In this document: piece by piece, positions 41,381 through 51,103 of the stretch
How the letters are laid out: each line of letters opens with the position of its first letter
Numbering within the stretch: position 1 is the stretch's first letter
Assembly (NCBI RefSeq): GCF_020166435.1
Contig: NZ_JAINZP010000018.1
Coordinates: 1-64,000, forward strand
Length of the DNA stretch: 64,000 nucleotides
Direction of reading: 5' to 3'
Origin: Pectobacterium versatile
GTDB taxonomy: Bacteria > Pseudomonadota > Gammaproteobacteria > Enterobacterales > Enterobacteriaceae
Made by a program: the position numbers and the translations under genes
Notes under the pieces: model-generated
Told to the model about the DNA's origin: nothing
Databases searched by the model: none
Seen by the model: only the letters and a program-made list of their open reading frames with translations

Positions 41381-41791
41381 ATGACGAAACCTAACCTGAC
41401 AATCAGTGAATTGGATGCAGAACGTCTGGATATGTTATTGGAGCAGCCCGCCTTTGCGGACAGCGATATCGCACAGGCGTTGAATGAGGAGCTGGATCGG
41501 GCGGAAATTTTGCCTTCGGCATCGGTTCCCTCACATGTCGTCACCATGAATAGTCGGGTGCGTTTCCGCGATCTGAATACCAACGAAGAGCACATCCGCA
41601 CGCTGGTTTATCCAGCCGCAGTGAAGGACAGCAAAGAACCGCTGTCGGTGATGGCTCCGCTGGGTGCGGCACTATTGGGAATGCATGTGGGAAATTCTAT
41701 CGCTTGGCAGTTGCCAAACGGTGAAGAAACGCGAATTGAAGTACTAGAACTACTCTATCAGCCAGAAGCCGCAGGCGAGTACCACCGCTAA
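41381..41791 (+). CDS. rnk: Regulator of nucleoside diphosphate kinase (Rnk)
   Basis: Rnk is a small GreA/GreB-family RNA-polymerase-binding protein with a short coiled coil. It affects nucleoside diphosphate kinase levels. The 136-aa product (E. coli 136) has [33 protein letters not shown] and the C-terminal FKBP-like domain ([26 protein letters not shown]). GGAGAGGAG precedes the ATG. In E. coli rnk is elsewhere on the chromosome; here it separates npr from pmbA. Confidence 0.95.
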   Translation: MTKPNLTISELDAERLDMLLEQPAFADSDIAQALNEELDRAEILPSASVPSHVVTMNSRVRFRDLNTNEEHIRTLVYPAAVKDSKEPLSVMAPLGAALLGMHVGNSIAWQLPNGEETRIEVLELLYQPEAAGEYHR

Positions 41792-41840
41792 ACCAGCAAG
41801 GTACAATTCTGATACAAGATACGTGCTAACAAGGCATAGA

Positions 41841-41877
41841 GTAACAGCCGTCGGACACTGCCGACGGCGACGGTTAC
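41841..41877. terminator. Hairpin between convergent rnk and pmbA
   Basis: GCCGTCGG-ACACTG-CCGACGGC is a perfect 8-bp stem, extended by GTAAC/GTTAC outside it. Neither strand has a clean T run. Its position between two converging genes suggests a bidirectional transcription barrier. Confidence 0.55.
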
Positions 41878-41892
41878 TCACACAGAGCAGGT

Positions 41893-43233
41893 TTATTCCC
41901 CTGCGATCTTCATCTCTGGCAGCAGAACGGAACCACACTGGATATTGCTTCGGGTTTCGATATCATTCCCCGCCGTCACAATATTACGCAGCATGTCTTT
42001 CAGGTTACCCGCGATCGTAATCTCGCTAACCGGATATTGAATTTCGCCGTTCTCGACCCAGAAGCCGGATGCGCCACGGGAATAATCCCCCGTCACACCG
42101 CTCACACCTTGCCCCATCAGTTCAGTCACCAGCAGGCCTTTGCCCATCTGTTTCAACATACCGTTGAAATCCAGACCCTGTCCGGCAATCCGCCAGTTAT
42201 GAATTCCCCCCGCATGGCCAGTGCTCTGCATGCCCAGCTTACGCGCGGAGTAGCTTGTCATGAGCCAGGTCTGCAACACGCCAGCCTTCACAATCTCACG
42301 CGCCTGCGTCCGCACACCTTCACTGTCGAACGGCGTAGAGGCCAGCCCTCTCAGCAAATGCGGTTGCTCCTCAATCGTCAGCCACTCTGGCAGAATCTGC
42401 TGACCCAGCTTATCCAGCAGGAAAGTGGATTTACGATAAACGTTGCCGCCGCTGATGGCGCCAACCAAATGGCCAAACAGGCCCGTCGCCACCTCCGCAG
42501 AAAACATCACCGGTGCCTGCATGGTGGGCAGTTTACGCGGTGACAAGCGGGATAACGTGCGGCGTGCGCACTCTTCGCCCACCCATTCCGGGCTGAGTAA
42601 ATCATCCAGCGCACGGCCAACGGTGTAGGCATAATCTCGCTCCATATCGCCATTCACTTCAGCAATCACACAGCTGGACATGGAATGACGGCTAGAGCAG
42701 TAACTTTTCAGCAGGCCGTGGCTATTGCCGAACACCTTCACGCCGTAATGGCTGTTAAAACTGCCGCCTTCGGTGTTAGTGATGCGCTTGTCAGCCTGTA
42801 ACGCCGCCTGCTCTGCGCGAGCGGCTAATTCAATGCCGCGATCCGCATCCAGCTCGGTCGGATGGAACAGATCCAGATCCGGCGCGTCAAACGCCAGAAG
42901 ATCCCGATCCGCCGGACCAGCAAAAGGATCGACAGAGGTATAACGCGCAATATCCAGCGCGGCCTGTACCGTACGGGCTATCGCATCCGGGCTGAGATCG
43001 GTAGACGATGCGCTGCCTTTACGCTGTTGGTGATAAACCGTGATGCCCAACGCGCCATCGCTGTTGAATTCAACATTTTCAACCTCACCATAACGGGTAC
43101 TGACGCTAATGCCCGTCGTTTTTGACACCGCGACTTCTGCCGCATCAGAACCGGCACGCGCCAGTTCCAGCGCCTGAGCAACCGCGAGCTCCAGCGCTTT
43201 ACGCTGCTCTGCAACCTGAGTAGTTATCGTCAT
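41893..43233 (-). CDS. pmbA: Metalloprotease subunit TldE (PmbA)
   Basis: TldE pairs with TldD to form a heterodimeric protease that unfolds and degrades small peptides. In E. coli it matures microcin B17 and degrades CcdA. TldE itself lacks the metal-binding HExxxH motif, and it is absent here too ([20 protein letters not shown] occupies that region). The 446-aa product (E. coli 450) keeps [17 protein letters not shown] and [20 protein letters not shown]. The partner tldD is only 9 kb away in this genome. Confidence 0.95.
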   Translation of the reverse strand: MTITTQVAEQRKALELAVAQALELARAGSDAAEVAVSKTTGISVSTRYGEVENVEFNSDGALGITVYHQQRKGSASSTDLSPDAIARTVQAALDIARYTSVDPFAGPADRDLLAFDAPDLDLFHPTELDADRGIELAARAEQAALQADKRITNTEGGSFNSHYGVKVFGNSHGLLKSYCSSRHSMSSCVIAEVNGDMERDYAYTVGRALDDLLSPEWVGEECARRTLSRLSPRKLPTMQAPVMFSAEVATGLFGHLVGAISGGNVYRKSTFLLDKLGQQILPEWLTIEEQPHLLRGLASTPFDSEGVRTQAREIVKAGVLQTWLMTSYSARKLGMQSTGHAGGIHNWRIAGQGLDFNGMLKQMGKGLLVTELMGQGVSGVTGDYSRGASGFWVENGEIQYPVSEITIAGNLKDMLRNIVTAGNDIETRSNIQCGSVLLPEMKIAGE

Positions 43234-43299
43234 TGTTCTGCCATAATGAGTGGAAGAAAGCTCACCATCATCATCCCCGCAACGAGCACAAAAGGGGCG

Positions 43300-43357
43300 T
43301 ATACTCTATATACTTCGCGCAGCCAACACACAGGTAACGTGAAGTATGACGAGCATA
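43300..43357. repeat. Dispersed intergenic repeat, copy 6 (58-bp minimal form)
   Basis: The left end TATACTCTATATACTTCGCG aligns with the repeat's left terminus. The segment GCAGCCAACACACAGGTAAC with GTGAAGTATGACGAGCATA aligns with its right terminus, and the core is missing. The two ends almost touch. It lies in the pmbA-darP divergent region, so it could overlap their promoters. Confidence 0.6.
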
Positions 43358-43529
43358 AAATGGTGTAGCATAATGCTTTCTAGTCTAACAGGATCTACGG
43401 ACAATTTCGCACAAAGCCCAAACCTGTTAGTATCAGCCTCTTTTTTGCTGGTGGGCACGCTGTTCACCATCCCGGAGCCGCTACGCGTAGCGTTACGAAT
43501 TGCTCCTGGACACTTTTTAGGAGCCAACC

Positions 43530-44081
43530 ATGAAGCAAAAGTACGAAGACTGGCTGAATGACGTCCCAGAGAACCAAGAAGACGACGAAGATGATGAAAT
43601 TATCTGGGTCAGCAAAAGTGAAATAAAGCGCGATGCCGAAGCGCTGAAAGATCTCGGCGCAGAACTGGTCGAGCTGGGTAAAAACGCCCTGGAGAAGATC
43701 CCGTTGGACGACGATCTGCGTGCAGCGGTGGAACTGGCACAGCGGATCAAGAAAGAAGGCCGCCGCCGTCAGCTACAGCTGATTGGTAAAATGCTGCGCG
43801 CCCGCGATCCAGAGCCGATCCAAACCGCACTGGATAAGCTGAACAACCGCCATAATCAGCAGGTGGCGTTATTCCACAAACTGGAACAGCTGCGTGACCG
43901 TCTGATTGAAGAAGGTGACGATGTGGTCCCCGATATTCTGGCGCTATATCCCCACGCTGACCGTCAGCAGTTGCGCTCTCTGGTGCGTAATGCGCAGAAA
44001 GAGAAAGCGACGAATAAGCCGCCGAAATCCGCCCGCCAGATCTTCCAGTATCTGCGCGAACTGGCTGAGACCACAGACTAA
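43530..44081 (+). CDS. darP: Dual-action ribosomal maturation protein DarP (YjgA)
   Basis: DarP (DUF615) binds late 50S precursors and aids peptidyl-transferase-centre maturation in E. coli. The 183-aa protein (E. coli 183) has a highly acidic N terminus ([20 protein letters not shown]) and all-helical basic arms ([20 protein letters not shown]). The C terminus is [24 protein letters not shown] precedes the ATG. It is divergent from pmbA, the arrangement also found in E. coli. Confidence 0.96.
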   Translation: MKQKYEDWLNDVPENQEDDEDDEIIWVSKSEIKRDAEALKDLGAELVELGKNALEKIPLDDDLRAAVELAQRIKKEGRRRQLQLIGKMLRARDPEPIQTALDKLNNRHNQQVALFHKLEQLRDRLIEEGDDVVPDILALYPHADRQQLRSLVRNAQKEKATNKPPKSARQIFQYLRELAETTD

Positions 44082-44088
44082 CGGCGAT

Positions 44089-44121
44089 CATGGGATGAGG
44101 AGGATGCCTCACTCATCCCAT
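44089..44121. terminator. Perfect hairpin between convergent darP and gabD
   Basis: CATGGGATGAG and CTCATCCCATG form an 11-bp perfect stem, with GAGG/CCTC pairing further inside. It starts 8 bases after the darP stop. T tracts are poor on both sides, so it may work as a rho-assisted or bidirectional barrier. Confidence 0.6.
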
Positions 44122-44178
44122 GTATTATCGGTAGCTCGTTGAGCTCACGATTAATTAAGATCGCAACAGCATCCCAGA

Positions 44179-45633
44179 TTACAATCCGCCCAAATGCCAG
44201 GTTTTTACTTCCAGAAACTCGTCCAGCCCCAAAACAGAGCCTTCGCGGCCTAATCCTGACTCTTTCACACCGCCGAAGGGTGCTAACTCGGTTGAAACCG
44301 CGCATTCGTTAATGCCAATCATGCCACTCTCCAACGCTTCTGCCACGCGGAACACACGCTGCAAATTCTGGCTGTAGAAGTAAGCCGCCAGACCAAATGG
44401 CGTATTGTTGGCGCGCTGAATCACCTCTTCTTCCGTTTTGAAACGGAAACAGGGAGCAACCGGACCAAACGTTTCTTCCTGCGCCAGCAGCATCGCTTCG
44501 TTGGCATCAACAATCACCGTCGGCTCAAAGAAGCTGTGGCCCAGCTTGTGCCGTTTACCACCGACAAGCGCCTTGCCTCCCTTTTCCACCGCGTCATTGA
44601 CGTGCTTTTCCACCTTCTCAACGGCAGCATCGTCAATCAGCGGACCGAGCACGACGCCGTCATCCATACCGTTGCCGACCTTCAGCTTTTTCACTTCTTC
44701 CGCAAGCAGAGAGACGAACTCATCGTAGACGCCATCCTGAATATAAAATCGGTTGGCACTGACGCAAACCTGACCCGCATTGCGGAAGCGGTTGGCAATC
44801 GCGCCTTTTACCGCGGCCTGAATATCTGCATCATCAAACACGATATAAGGTGCGTTGCCACCCAACTCCATCGACACTTTCTTCATCGTATCTGCGGCGT
44901 TGCGCACCAACGTTTTCCCTACTTCTGTCGAACCAGTGAAGGAAATTTTGCGCACTTTATCGCTCGCCATGACGGTATCGCTAATCGCCTGCGTGTCGCC
45001 CGCCACACCGTTGAGTACGCCATCCGGCACACCCGCCTGCTGTGCCAACGCCAGCAGCGCAAACGCAGACAGCGGCGTATTGTTCGCGGGTTTGATGACG
45101 CCAGTACATCCCGCAGCCAGCGCCGGCCCCAGCTTACGCGTCAGCATCGCCAGCGGGAAATTCCACGGTGTAATAGCGACAACAACCCCAACGGGTTCAC
45201 GCGTGGCGTAAATCTTCGATCCGGGTTTCGCAGGCGGAATGATCTCACCGTTAGCCCGTTTTCCCTGCTCAGCAAACCACTGAATAAAATTCGCCGCATA
45301 GACGACTTCACCTTCGGCTTCCTGTACTGGCTTGCCCTGCTCGGCGGTCATCAACTCCGCCAGATAGCGTTTATTTTCCAGAATCAGTTCGTACCAGCGA
45401 TACAGAATTTCAGACCGTTCCTTCGCGGTTTTACGCTTCCAGGCAGGAAAGGCGGCATAGGCGGCGTCAATCGCCGCCTGCGTCTCTTTCTTTCCCGCTT
45501 TCGCCACGCTGGCAATCGACTCGCCCGTCGCCGGATTCACAACCTCGAAGGTGGCTCCGCTCTGCTGCCATTTCCCCGCAGCAAAGTAGCCGGTTTTAAA
45601 CAGTTCATGATTCTGCAAATTTTGTCCTGACAT
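44179..45633 (-). CDS. gabD: NAD(P)+-dependent succinate-semialdehyde dehydrogenase
   Basis: GabD oxidises succinate semialdehyde to succinate, for example at the end of GABA breakdown. The 484-aa aldehyde dehydrogenase (E. coli GabD 482) has FTGSTEVGKTLV, the general-base Glu in MELGGNAPYIVFDDAD and the catalytic Cys in RNAGQVCVSANRF. The end is PFGGVKESGLGREGS. The substrate call rests on overall similarity to GabD; another semialdehyde is possible. No gabT or gabP is adjacent. AGGAGG precedes the ATG. Confidence 0.85.
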   Translation of the reverse strand: MSGQNLQNHELFKTGYFAAGKWQQSGATFEVVNPATGESIASVAKAGKKETQAAIDAAYAAFPAWKRKTAKERSEILYRWYELILENKRYLAELMTAEQGKPVQEAEGEVVYAANFIQWFAEQGKRANGEIIPPAKPGSKIYATREPVGVVVAITPWNFPLAMLTRKLGPALAAGCTGVIKPANNTPLSAFALLALAQQAGVPDGVLNGVAGDTQAISDTVMASDKVRKISFTGSTEVGKTLVRNAADTMKKVSMELGGNAPYIVFDDADIQAAVKGAIANRFRNAGQVCVSANRFYIQDGVYDEFVSLLAEEVKKLKVGNGMDDGVVLGPLIDDAAVEKVEKHVNDAVEKGGKALVGGKRHKLGHSFFEPTVIVDANEAMLLAQEETFGPVAPCFRFKTEEEVIQRANNTPFGLAAYFYSQNLQRVFRVAEALESGMIGINECAVSTELAPFGGVKESGLGREGSVLGLDEFLEVKTWHLGGL

Positions 45634-45772
45634 CGTGTTACCTCCTGAAAAGGGTCATATTCCATGACGTTATGAGGGAAGCTATGGATAATTCAGTATA
45701 GAAGTGATGGGCGCGGCCTGCGGCACTCTCGGATTAATCGTTAGTGTTATCGCACCGTCTCGCCCACTGAGG

Positions 45773-47764
45773 TTAGCTGCTTAGCGCATGCTGATAATCA
45801 CGCAGAATCCCGGTTAATCGTCCTACAGACGCCGTCACGCTCGGGGGAAGTTGCTGTTCTGTCAGCATCTGCTGATAACGTTCAAGCTCGTCCAACAGCT
45901 GCGTGAAATAGCGGCTGCGCGTAGTATCGCGCCGAGCTGAAATCACCTGCTCCGCGGTTGCACGAATCTGACGATGAAAGGCAGACAGCGCCGCGTTTTG
46001 CGGAATATTCAGCGTTCTCAAACGTTGGTGCATGATGATCAGCCATAGCGCAAGGCGATATTTGGCAATGTCGTCAGGGAAGCGGCTCAGCAGCAGGAAC
46101 AGTTGTTGATACAGCGCTGGCAGGTGATTTTCTTTTCGCCGCGCGGTGTTGGTCGTCAGTGCCGAAACAGCACCATACACAAAGCGATTCAACAGCGTTC
46201 TCCCCGTATGTGCCTTGGTGTTATCCCGGATCAGCAGGATCACCATCAGCGCCAGAAAACAGCCGATGATCTGGCCGATCGCGCTGTCCAGGAACTGGCT
46301 AATGTTGAACGTCATCGGGTTATCCAGCACAAGGATATTGATCGTACTGGCTAATGCGCCCAGCGAGCCCAACCGACGCTTTTGTACCTCAAGCCCGAGG
46401 AAGAAAGCCATCGCCCCCAGACTCAGACACAGCAGCAACATGCTTTGCTGCGTTGACGGCATGATAAACATGAACATCAATGCGCCCAGCGGCAGCGCGT
46501 AGATCGTCCCAAAAAGAAAATCCTTCGCCATCATCTGTGGATTCGGCAAACGCATGGCAAGCGACGTCACCACCGCAATCATCACCATACACACACTGCC
46601 GGAAGTCCAGCCAGTGCTTAGCCAGAACAAGCAGCCCAGCGCCGTCGCCACTCCGGTGCGTAAACCGTTGATCATGGCATGATGAGTTTCAGCCGAAGGC
46701 GCTTTAATTTCCACCTCGCTGTTCAGCACATCAGCTTCTATCGTATTAATGCGTCCGTTGGTCTGTACGCCCTTCGCCAGCAGCAGATAGCGCGTTGCCG
46801 CGCCAACCCAACTGACCAACGTAGGAGGCACATCGCGGCTATCCGCCGCAATCAAGTGACGTAATGCTTTCACACGGCAATGCACATCGCGGAGCGATTC
46901 AACAGGCTGCTCCAACACCAATTTCAGGCTGCTTTTTACTGGGTTCGGGACATCCTGCAACATCAGATAGGTTTCACACGCCTGTGTGATCATCGTGAGC
47001 GATTGCGTATGCAACGATGTTAAGCGGCGATTGCTGTTCTGCCAGCGTGAAGACTCCAGCATCAGGCTGCTGTGCATGCCGTTTAGCGCGGTCGTTTTAC
47101 GCACCAACGCGTGCCATGCCGCGTCTATCGCTTCTTTCTCCGCCCCGCTCATGCTGAGTTGCAGTAGCCGATACTGATCCACCAGCAGTTCACCGATACT
47201 GCGGTCAACATCCTGCTTGATCGAACGTGGCGAAAACAGTAAATCCGCCAGAATGGCACAGACGATGCCCAGCACAATCTCGCTACAGCGCTCCACGGCA
47301 AACTGCGGCGTCAGCAACGGCGTTCCCTGTGTTGATACAATAATAATCAGCGCGGTATAACCCGCCAGCCCGAAGATATAGGCATTTTCGACTTTAACCA
47401 GCGAGGAAACCCAGGTGCAGAGGCCTGCCCAAATACAGCACAGCATCAACATCACGACGGGCGCGCGAACGGTGGCGATAATGATGATAAGTGCACCGAT
47501 ACAGCCGATAAACGTACCGATGATGCGCAGAATACCACGATGGCGGATCGCACCAGAAAACGGTTCACCGCCCGCAGCGAACGCCGGGCCAGCGGCGACA
47601 ATCGCCGCCGTCAGCACAGACCAGCGCGGCGTTTCCAACTGGAGGTGGAAACCCAGAAATAGGGATAGCACAATCGCAAAGCTCAGCTTGAAGGCAAAGC
47701 GAAAACGCGCAAACTTCGGTGTGGTATAGAATCTGGATACTGTCAACGACGGGGTTTTCATCAT
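45773..47764 (-). CDS. aaeB: p-Hydroxybenzoic acid efflux pump subunit AaeB
   Basis: AaeB is the inner-membrane transporter of the AaeAB aromatic-acid efflux pump (FUSC/aromatic acid exporter family). The 663-aa protein (E. coli 655) has two sets of about five to six helices (about 20-170 and 365-515). In between and at the end are cytoplasmic helical regions. It is strongly like E. coli: [31 protein letters not shown] and [22 protein letters not shown] are conserved. ATG 47764 and ATG 47761 are adjacent. It starts 8 bases after aaeA. Confidence 0.96.
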   Translation of the reverse strand: MMKTPSLTVSRFYTTPKFARFRFAFKLSFAIVLSLFLGFHLQLETPRWSVLTAAIVAAGPAFAAGGEPFSGAIRHRGILRIIGTFIGCIGALIIIIATVRAPVVMLMLCCIWAGLCTWVSSLVKVENAYIFGLAGYTALIIIVSTQGTPLLTPQFAVERCSEIVLGIVCAILADLLFSPRSIKQDVDRSIGELLVDQYRLLQLSMSGAEKEAIDAAWHALVRKTTALNGMHSSLMLESSRWQNSNRRLTSLHTQSLTMITQACETYLMLQDVPNPVKSSLKLVLEQPVESLRDVHCRVKALRHLIAADSRDVPPTLVSWVGAATRYLLLAKGVQTNGRINTIEADVLNSEVEIKAPSAETHHAMINGLRTGVATALGCLFWLSTGWTSGSVCMVMIAVVTSLAMRLPNPQMMAKDFLFGTIYALPLGALMFMFIMPSTQQSMLLLCLSLGAMAFFLGLEVQKRRLGSLGALASTINILVLDNPMTFNISQFLDSAIGQIIGCFLALMVILLIRDNTKAHTGRTLLNRFVYGAVSALTTNTARRKENHLPALYQQLFLLLSRFPDDIAKYRLALWLIIMHQRLRTLNIPQNAALSAFHRQIRATAEQVISARRDTTRSRYFTQLLDELERYQQMLTEQQLPPSVTASVGRLTGILRDYQHALSS

Positions 47765-47772
47765 CGCCTCAC

Positions 47773-48738
47773 TTAGCCAAACTCACGCAGGCGATAAAGC
47801 AGGCGAATGAGTGGCGACGGTTTTTTGTCGTTGTTGACCTGCTCGCCGGTAATCACCACGGTCGCCGTCGTGCCAGCCGGATAGAGATCGCCCATTTGTC
47901 GATCGAGACGGATTTTTACCGGCACGCGCTGCGCCAAACGCACCCATTCCAGATTGGAGTCCACGTTAGCCAAGCCTTTCGTGTTCGCACTGTTGCTGCT
48001 GTTATTGACCCCAGCCGCCACGCTATCCACCGTGCCGTAGAATATCTTTTCGCTACCAAGCGGCGTAATTTCCGCACGATAGCCACGGCGAACGCCTTCA
48101 AGTTTGGTCTCTTCCATGTACGCCAGCAGGTAAAACGAATCCTTTTTCACCAGCGCCACCGCCGTATTACCGCGTTCGATAAACTCACCGCTTTGCACAT
48201 GAAGGTTAGTGACCCAGCCGTCGGCAGGGGCGCGTACCACGGTGCGCTCCAGCTCCAGTTTCGCCAGCGATAATACCGCCTGTGCTTTAGCAAGCTGGTG
48301 CGTGGCGGTTTCCAATGCATTACTGGACTGATCGATATTTTCCTGTGACATCGCACTGATGCCCAGCCGCGCCCGACGACCGGATTCCCGGCGTTTTTCC
48401 GTCACCAGCGCCTGATAGTAGGCAACATCCGCTTCCGCCTGCGCCACGGCCTGATGGTAGCGCGGCTGGTCGATGACAAACAGCACATCACCTTTGTTTA
48501 CCAGCTGATTGTCAGTGACGCGAACATCGGTCAATAACCCGCTGACATCTGGCGCGATCGCCACGACATCCGCCGTAAATTTGGCATCACGCGTCCAGGG
48601 CGATTCGGTATAGAACGCCCAGACACGGAAGATTGCCACAATCGCACACAGCACAATCACCAGCGTGATGACCACGCGGCTCAGTTTTTTGATCAGCACG
48701 GCCTGCTGTCTAAACAAGGGTAAAAAGAAAGCTTTCAC
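47773..48738 (-). CDS. aaeA: p-Hydroxybenzoic acid efflux pump subunit AaeA
   Basis: AaeA is the periplasmic membrane-fusion (HlyD-type) adaptor of AaeAB. It has an N-terminal membrane helix, then [20 protein letters not shown], the biotinyl-lipoyl-like halves and a coiled-coil hairpin (about 95-165). GTG 48738 gives 321 aa and has GAGG 5 bases upstream, 7 bases after the aaeX stop. E. coli AaeA is 310 aa, which would fit a later GTG at 48699. The frame further upstream, through aaeX, is not translated as aaeA. Confidence 0.93.
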   Translation of the reverse strand: MKAFFLPLFRQQAVLIKKLSRVVITLVIVLCAIVAIFRVWAFYTESPWTRDAKFTADVVAIAPDVSGLLTDVRVTDNQLVNKGDVLFVIDQPRYHQAVAQAEADVAYYQALVTEKRRESGRRARLGISAMSQENIDQSSNALETATHQLAKAQAVLSLAKLELERTVVRAPADGWVTNLHVQSGEFIERGNTAVALVKKDSFYLLAYMEETKLEGVRRGYRAEITPLGSEKIFYGTVDSVAAGVNNSSNSANTKGLANVDSNLEWVRLAQRVPVKIRLDRQMGDLYPAGTTATVVITGEQVNNDKKPSPLIRLLYRLREFG

Positions 48739-48745
48739 AGACACC

Positions 48746-48949
48746 TCACAGACCGTAGCGGAACAGTAAATAAAACAGACAGCAGAACAGTGCGCTGTTA
48801 AACAGCGCAGGATGCCAGACGAAGTCATAGATACCCGTCGGTTGCAGCAGGCGGTTCACGACAAAAAATAGGGTCAGCGATACCAGCAAGACAAAAAATA
48901 CCGGGGGAAATGACAGCCCGAACAGCACCATAACCGGGAGTGAACTCAT
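48746..48949 (-). CDS. aaeX: Small membrane protein AaeX
   Basis: AaeX is a 67-aa protein with two membrane helices (about 4-31 and 44-64) and starts the aaeXAB operon. Its sequence [20 protein letters not shown] is the DUF1656 pattern. Its function is unknown; it is always next to aaeAB-type pumps. AAGGAAAAGAGG precedes the ATG. Confidence 0.93.
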   Translation of the reverse strand: MSSLPVMVLFGLSFPPVFFVLLVSLTLFFVVNRLLQPTGIYDFVWHPALFNSALFCCLFYLLFRYGL

Positions 48950-49283
48950 CCTCTTTTCCTTTTTCTAATAGGTAACGGTAGCGAGCAAGTGTGCTACCGG
49001 GTGGTAAATTATGTCGTCTGGCGCGGCCTTTCAGCACCGACAACAGAGCCTCATGCCGCAGGCGGGCAGCCAACGGATGGGATAACGTTAAACTGATGAA
49101 TAGCGATGTCAGCAGGGGCTGACTAACGATGGGAAATCAGCGTATTACTCTAATTGGGTAAATAAACACAATCATTGAATGGCTCTATTCTGCCCAGAAC
49201 CACCGGATAGGCTATATTATGGATGCTTATTATCACCTTATCTACATAGTGTGATCTAAATCACTTTTAAGCCAGAGTGAATA
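48950..49283. promoter_or_regulatory. aaeX-aaeR divergent control region
   Basis: The 334 bases should hold both promoters and the AaeR operator. The only strong element I can read is the CRP-like site at 49250. An 82-codon frame on the minus strand (48825-49073) overlaps aaeX and is not credible. Confidence 0.45.
49250..49265. promoter_or_regulatory. CRP-like binding site upstream of aaeR
   Basis: TGTGATCTAAATCACT matches TGTGA-n6-TCACA at 9 of 10 positions and is nearly palindromic over the spacer. It ends 18 bases before the aaeR ATG, a position that suggests repression of aaeR or a role in a leader, rather than class I activation. Confidence 0.55.
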
Positions 49284-50225
49284 ATGGAAAGACTAAAGAG
49301 TATGTCGGTGTTTGCCCGCGTGGTGGAATTTGGTTCTTTTACCGCCGCTGCCCGTCAATTGCAGATGAGCGTATCCGCCGTCAGCCAGACCGTCACCAAG
49401 CTTGAAGATGAACTACAGATTAAGCTGCTTAATCGCAGTACGCGCAGCATTGGTTTGACGGAAGCGGGGAAAATTTACTACCACGGCTGTCGCCGCATGC
49501 TGCATGAAGCGCATGAGGTCCATGAGCAGCTCTATGCTTTCAACAACACGCCGATCGGCACGCTGCGCATCGGCAGTTCTTCCACGATGGCGCAGAATGT
49601 GTTGTCCACCATGACTGCGGCGATGCTGAAGGAATATCCCGGTCTATCTGTCAATCTGGTCACTGGGATTCCCGCTCCCGATCTGATTGCCGACGGGCTG
49701 GATATCGTTATCCGCGTCGGTGCACTACAGGATTCCAGCCTGTTCTCGAAACGATTAGGCTCGATGCCGATGGTCGTCTGTGCCGCAAAAAGCTATCTGG
49801 CACAGCACGGCACGCCGGATAAACCGGCAGATATGGTGAATTTTTCCTGGCTGGAATACAGCGTACGGCCCGACAGCGAATTCGAGCTGATCGCCCCGGA
49901 AGGCATTTCGACCCGCGTCACACCACAAGGGCGTTTTGTCACTAACGACCCGCAAACGCTGGTGCGCTGGCTCAAGGCTGGGGCGGGCATCGCGTACGTG
50001 CCGCTCATGTGGATCGTGGACGAAATCAATCGCGGCGAAATTGAGATCCTGTTCAACCGCTACCACTCCGACCCGCGCCCGGTCTACGCGCTCTACACCC
50101 GCAAAGACAACCTGCCGCTAAAAGTACAAGTCTGCATTAACTACATGACGGAATACTTCAAAAACGTCGCCCTGACGTATCAGGGCTATCGACAGAATCA
50201 TAGCGAGGAAAAAAAACCGCGCTAA
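49284..50225 (+). CDS. aaeR: LysR-type regulator AaeR
   Basis: AaeR activates aaeXAB in response to aromatic carboxylates in E. coli. The 313-aa protein (E. coli 309) has an N-terminal winged helix (VVEFGSFTAAARQLQMSVSA as the HTH) and a periplasmic-binding-like effector domain (about 90-300). Divergent position from aaeX is the family norm. The stop lies inside the 66-bp direct repeat that bounds the accessory island, so the 3' end is duplicated but the gene is intact. Confidence 0.95.
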   Translation: MERLKSMSVFARVVEFGSFTAAARQLQMSVSAVSQTVTKLEDELQIKLLNRSTRSIGLTEAGKIYYHGCRRMLHEAHEVHEQLYAFNNTPIGTLRIGSSSTMAQNVLSTMTAAMLKEYPGLSVNLVTGIPAPDLIADGLDIVIRVGALQDSSLFSKRLGSMPMVVCAAKSYLAQHGTPDKPADMVNFSWLEYSVRPDSEFELIAPEGISTRVTPQGRFVTNDPQTLVRWLKAGAGIAYVPLMWIVDEINRGEIEILFNRYHSDPRPVYALYTRKDNLPLKVQVCINYMTEYFKNVALTYQGYRQNHSEEKKPR

Positions 50226-50281
50226 TAAAGCGCGGTCTTAAAGGGATCTAGGGATATCAGCACGAATTACGCAGTGCCGCC
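50216..50281. repeat. Left 66-bp direct repeat of the aaeR-tldD island
   Basis: It is identical over 66 bases to 52191-52256. It contains the last codons and stop of aaeR, a CCGCGCT-AATAA-AGCGCGG hairpin, the aaeR-tldD spacer, and the final codons of tldD (antisense). In the right copy the same bases join onto intact tldD. The copies are exactly 1975 bases apart. Confidence 0.97.
50217..50238 (+). terminator. Hairpin at the aaeR stop
   Basis: CCGCGCT and AGCGCGG pair around AATAA, overlapping the aaeR TAA, followed by TCTT. It is a weak terminator. A second copy lies in the right direct repeat (52192-52213). Confidence 0.6.
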
Positions 50282-50302
50282 AACAGGCAAGCTTTGCCCT
50301 TA
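50282..50302 (-). pseudogene. Second fragment of the tldD 3' end
   Basis: AACAGGCAAGCTTTGCCCTT (50282-50301) matches tldD codons at 52299-52318 except for two bases. It is fused directly to the tldD end in the left direct repeat. The 42 bases of tldD that should lie between (52257-52298) are missing. So the left copy is a longer, decayed piece of tldD rather than only a short repeat. Confidence 0.8.
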
Positions 50303-50386
50303 ATGACTACGGGTATATCAAGATTGTTTTTCGATCACTTCGTGGCATAATAAATATTCCCTGTACACATAAACAAGGATAGTTGA

Positions 50387-51103
50387 ATGAAAAATATGTT
50401 TTGCGATATAAACTCAACATCAACATTCCCAAAATGGAATTTTATTGATGCTGGATTATGGTATTTACTTCCTGATGATGAAAGATATGTCACTGGTAAT
50501 CCTAGGTTGTGGGCATATAAAGCCGCATATCTTCAGTATAATAAGGATAAGATAATTAGCCATGCTCATCGTGAAAAAATACCAGTGTTACTATTGGCTG
50601 GAGTTGCTGTCTCTGAAGTAGCAGGAACACCGGAAAGATTTAAAGCATACGGGGTTTTACAATATTATCAGATTAGAGATTATTTCAATAATAGCGGAAA
50701 CACCATATCGAATAGAACTTCTGTCGGTAGTTTAGCTATTCAATTAAGAGCAGCAGCAGAAACACTAGGGATTGACCCATCTAAATTATCAACAACACAA
50801 CAACTTCAATTATCCAATTGCTTATTAGATGATGACTTTAACATTAACATTGTTGCCAAACATCTTAAATCATTAATAATTTTTGACAACCCTAACATAA
50901 AAGATACTTTAAACATAAGCGATGAGCAATTAATAATAGCCGCATCTAGATACAATAGAGGGATAGAAAGGAAAAAAGATGATTTCATATCATCTATTAA
51001 AGCCCCCAACGGTGATCCCTCAAGGGATTACTCTTCTTACGGAAGGACTATTATTAAAAGAAAGAATGTAATTTATAAAATAATCGGGATGAACAATGAA
51101 TAA
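50387..51103 (+). CDS. Predicted lysozyme-like protein, candidate type VI effector
   Basis: I do not recognise a named family member. The 238-aa protein has no signal peptide and low-GC codon use. The centre looks like a lysozyme/transglycosylase fold: LLAGVAVSEVAGTPERFKAYG (about 69-89) with a candidate catalytic Glu in VSEV. SNRTSVGSLAIQLRAAAETLGIDP and IVAKHLKSLI follow, then the typical late motif IIAASRYNRG (about 193-202). Proteins of this pattern occur, from memory, next to Hcp genes in other enterobacteria. It overlaps the next gene by 8 bases. AAGGA precedes the ATG. The enzymatic role is an inference. Confidence 0.6.
   Translation: MKNMFCDINSTSTFPKWNFIDAGLWYLLPDDERYVTGNPRLWAYKAAYLQYNKDKIISHAHREKIPVLLLAGVAVSEVAGTPERFKAYGVLQYYQIRDYFNNSGNTISNRTSVGSLAIQLRAAAETLGIDPSKLSTTQQLQLSNCLLDDDFNINIVAKHLKSLIIFDNPNIKDTLNISDEQLIIAASRYNRGIERKKDDFISSIKAPNGDPSRDYSSYGRTIIKRKNVIYKIIGMNNE

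Noticed and set aside
44536-45630. 364-codon frame opposite gabD
   Set aside because: It is an antisense shadow of a GC-rich conserved gene with no recognisable motif and no ribosome-binding site.
48825-49073. 82-codon minus-strand frame upstream of and overlapping aaeX
   Set aside because: It overlaps aaeX in another frame, has no family resemblance, and lies in the promoter region.
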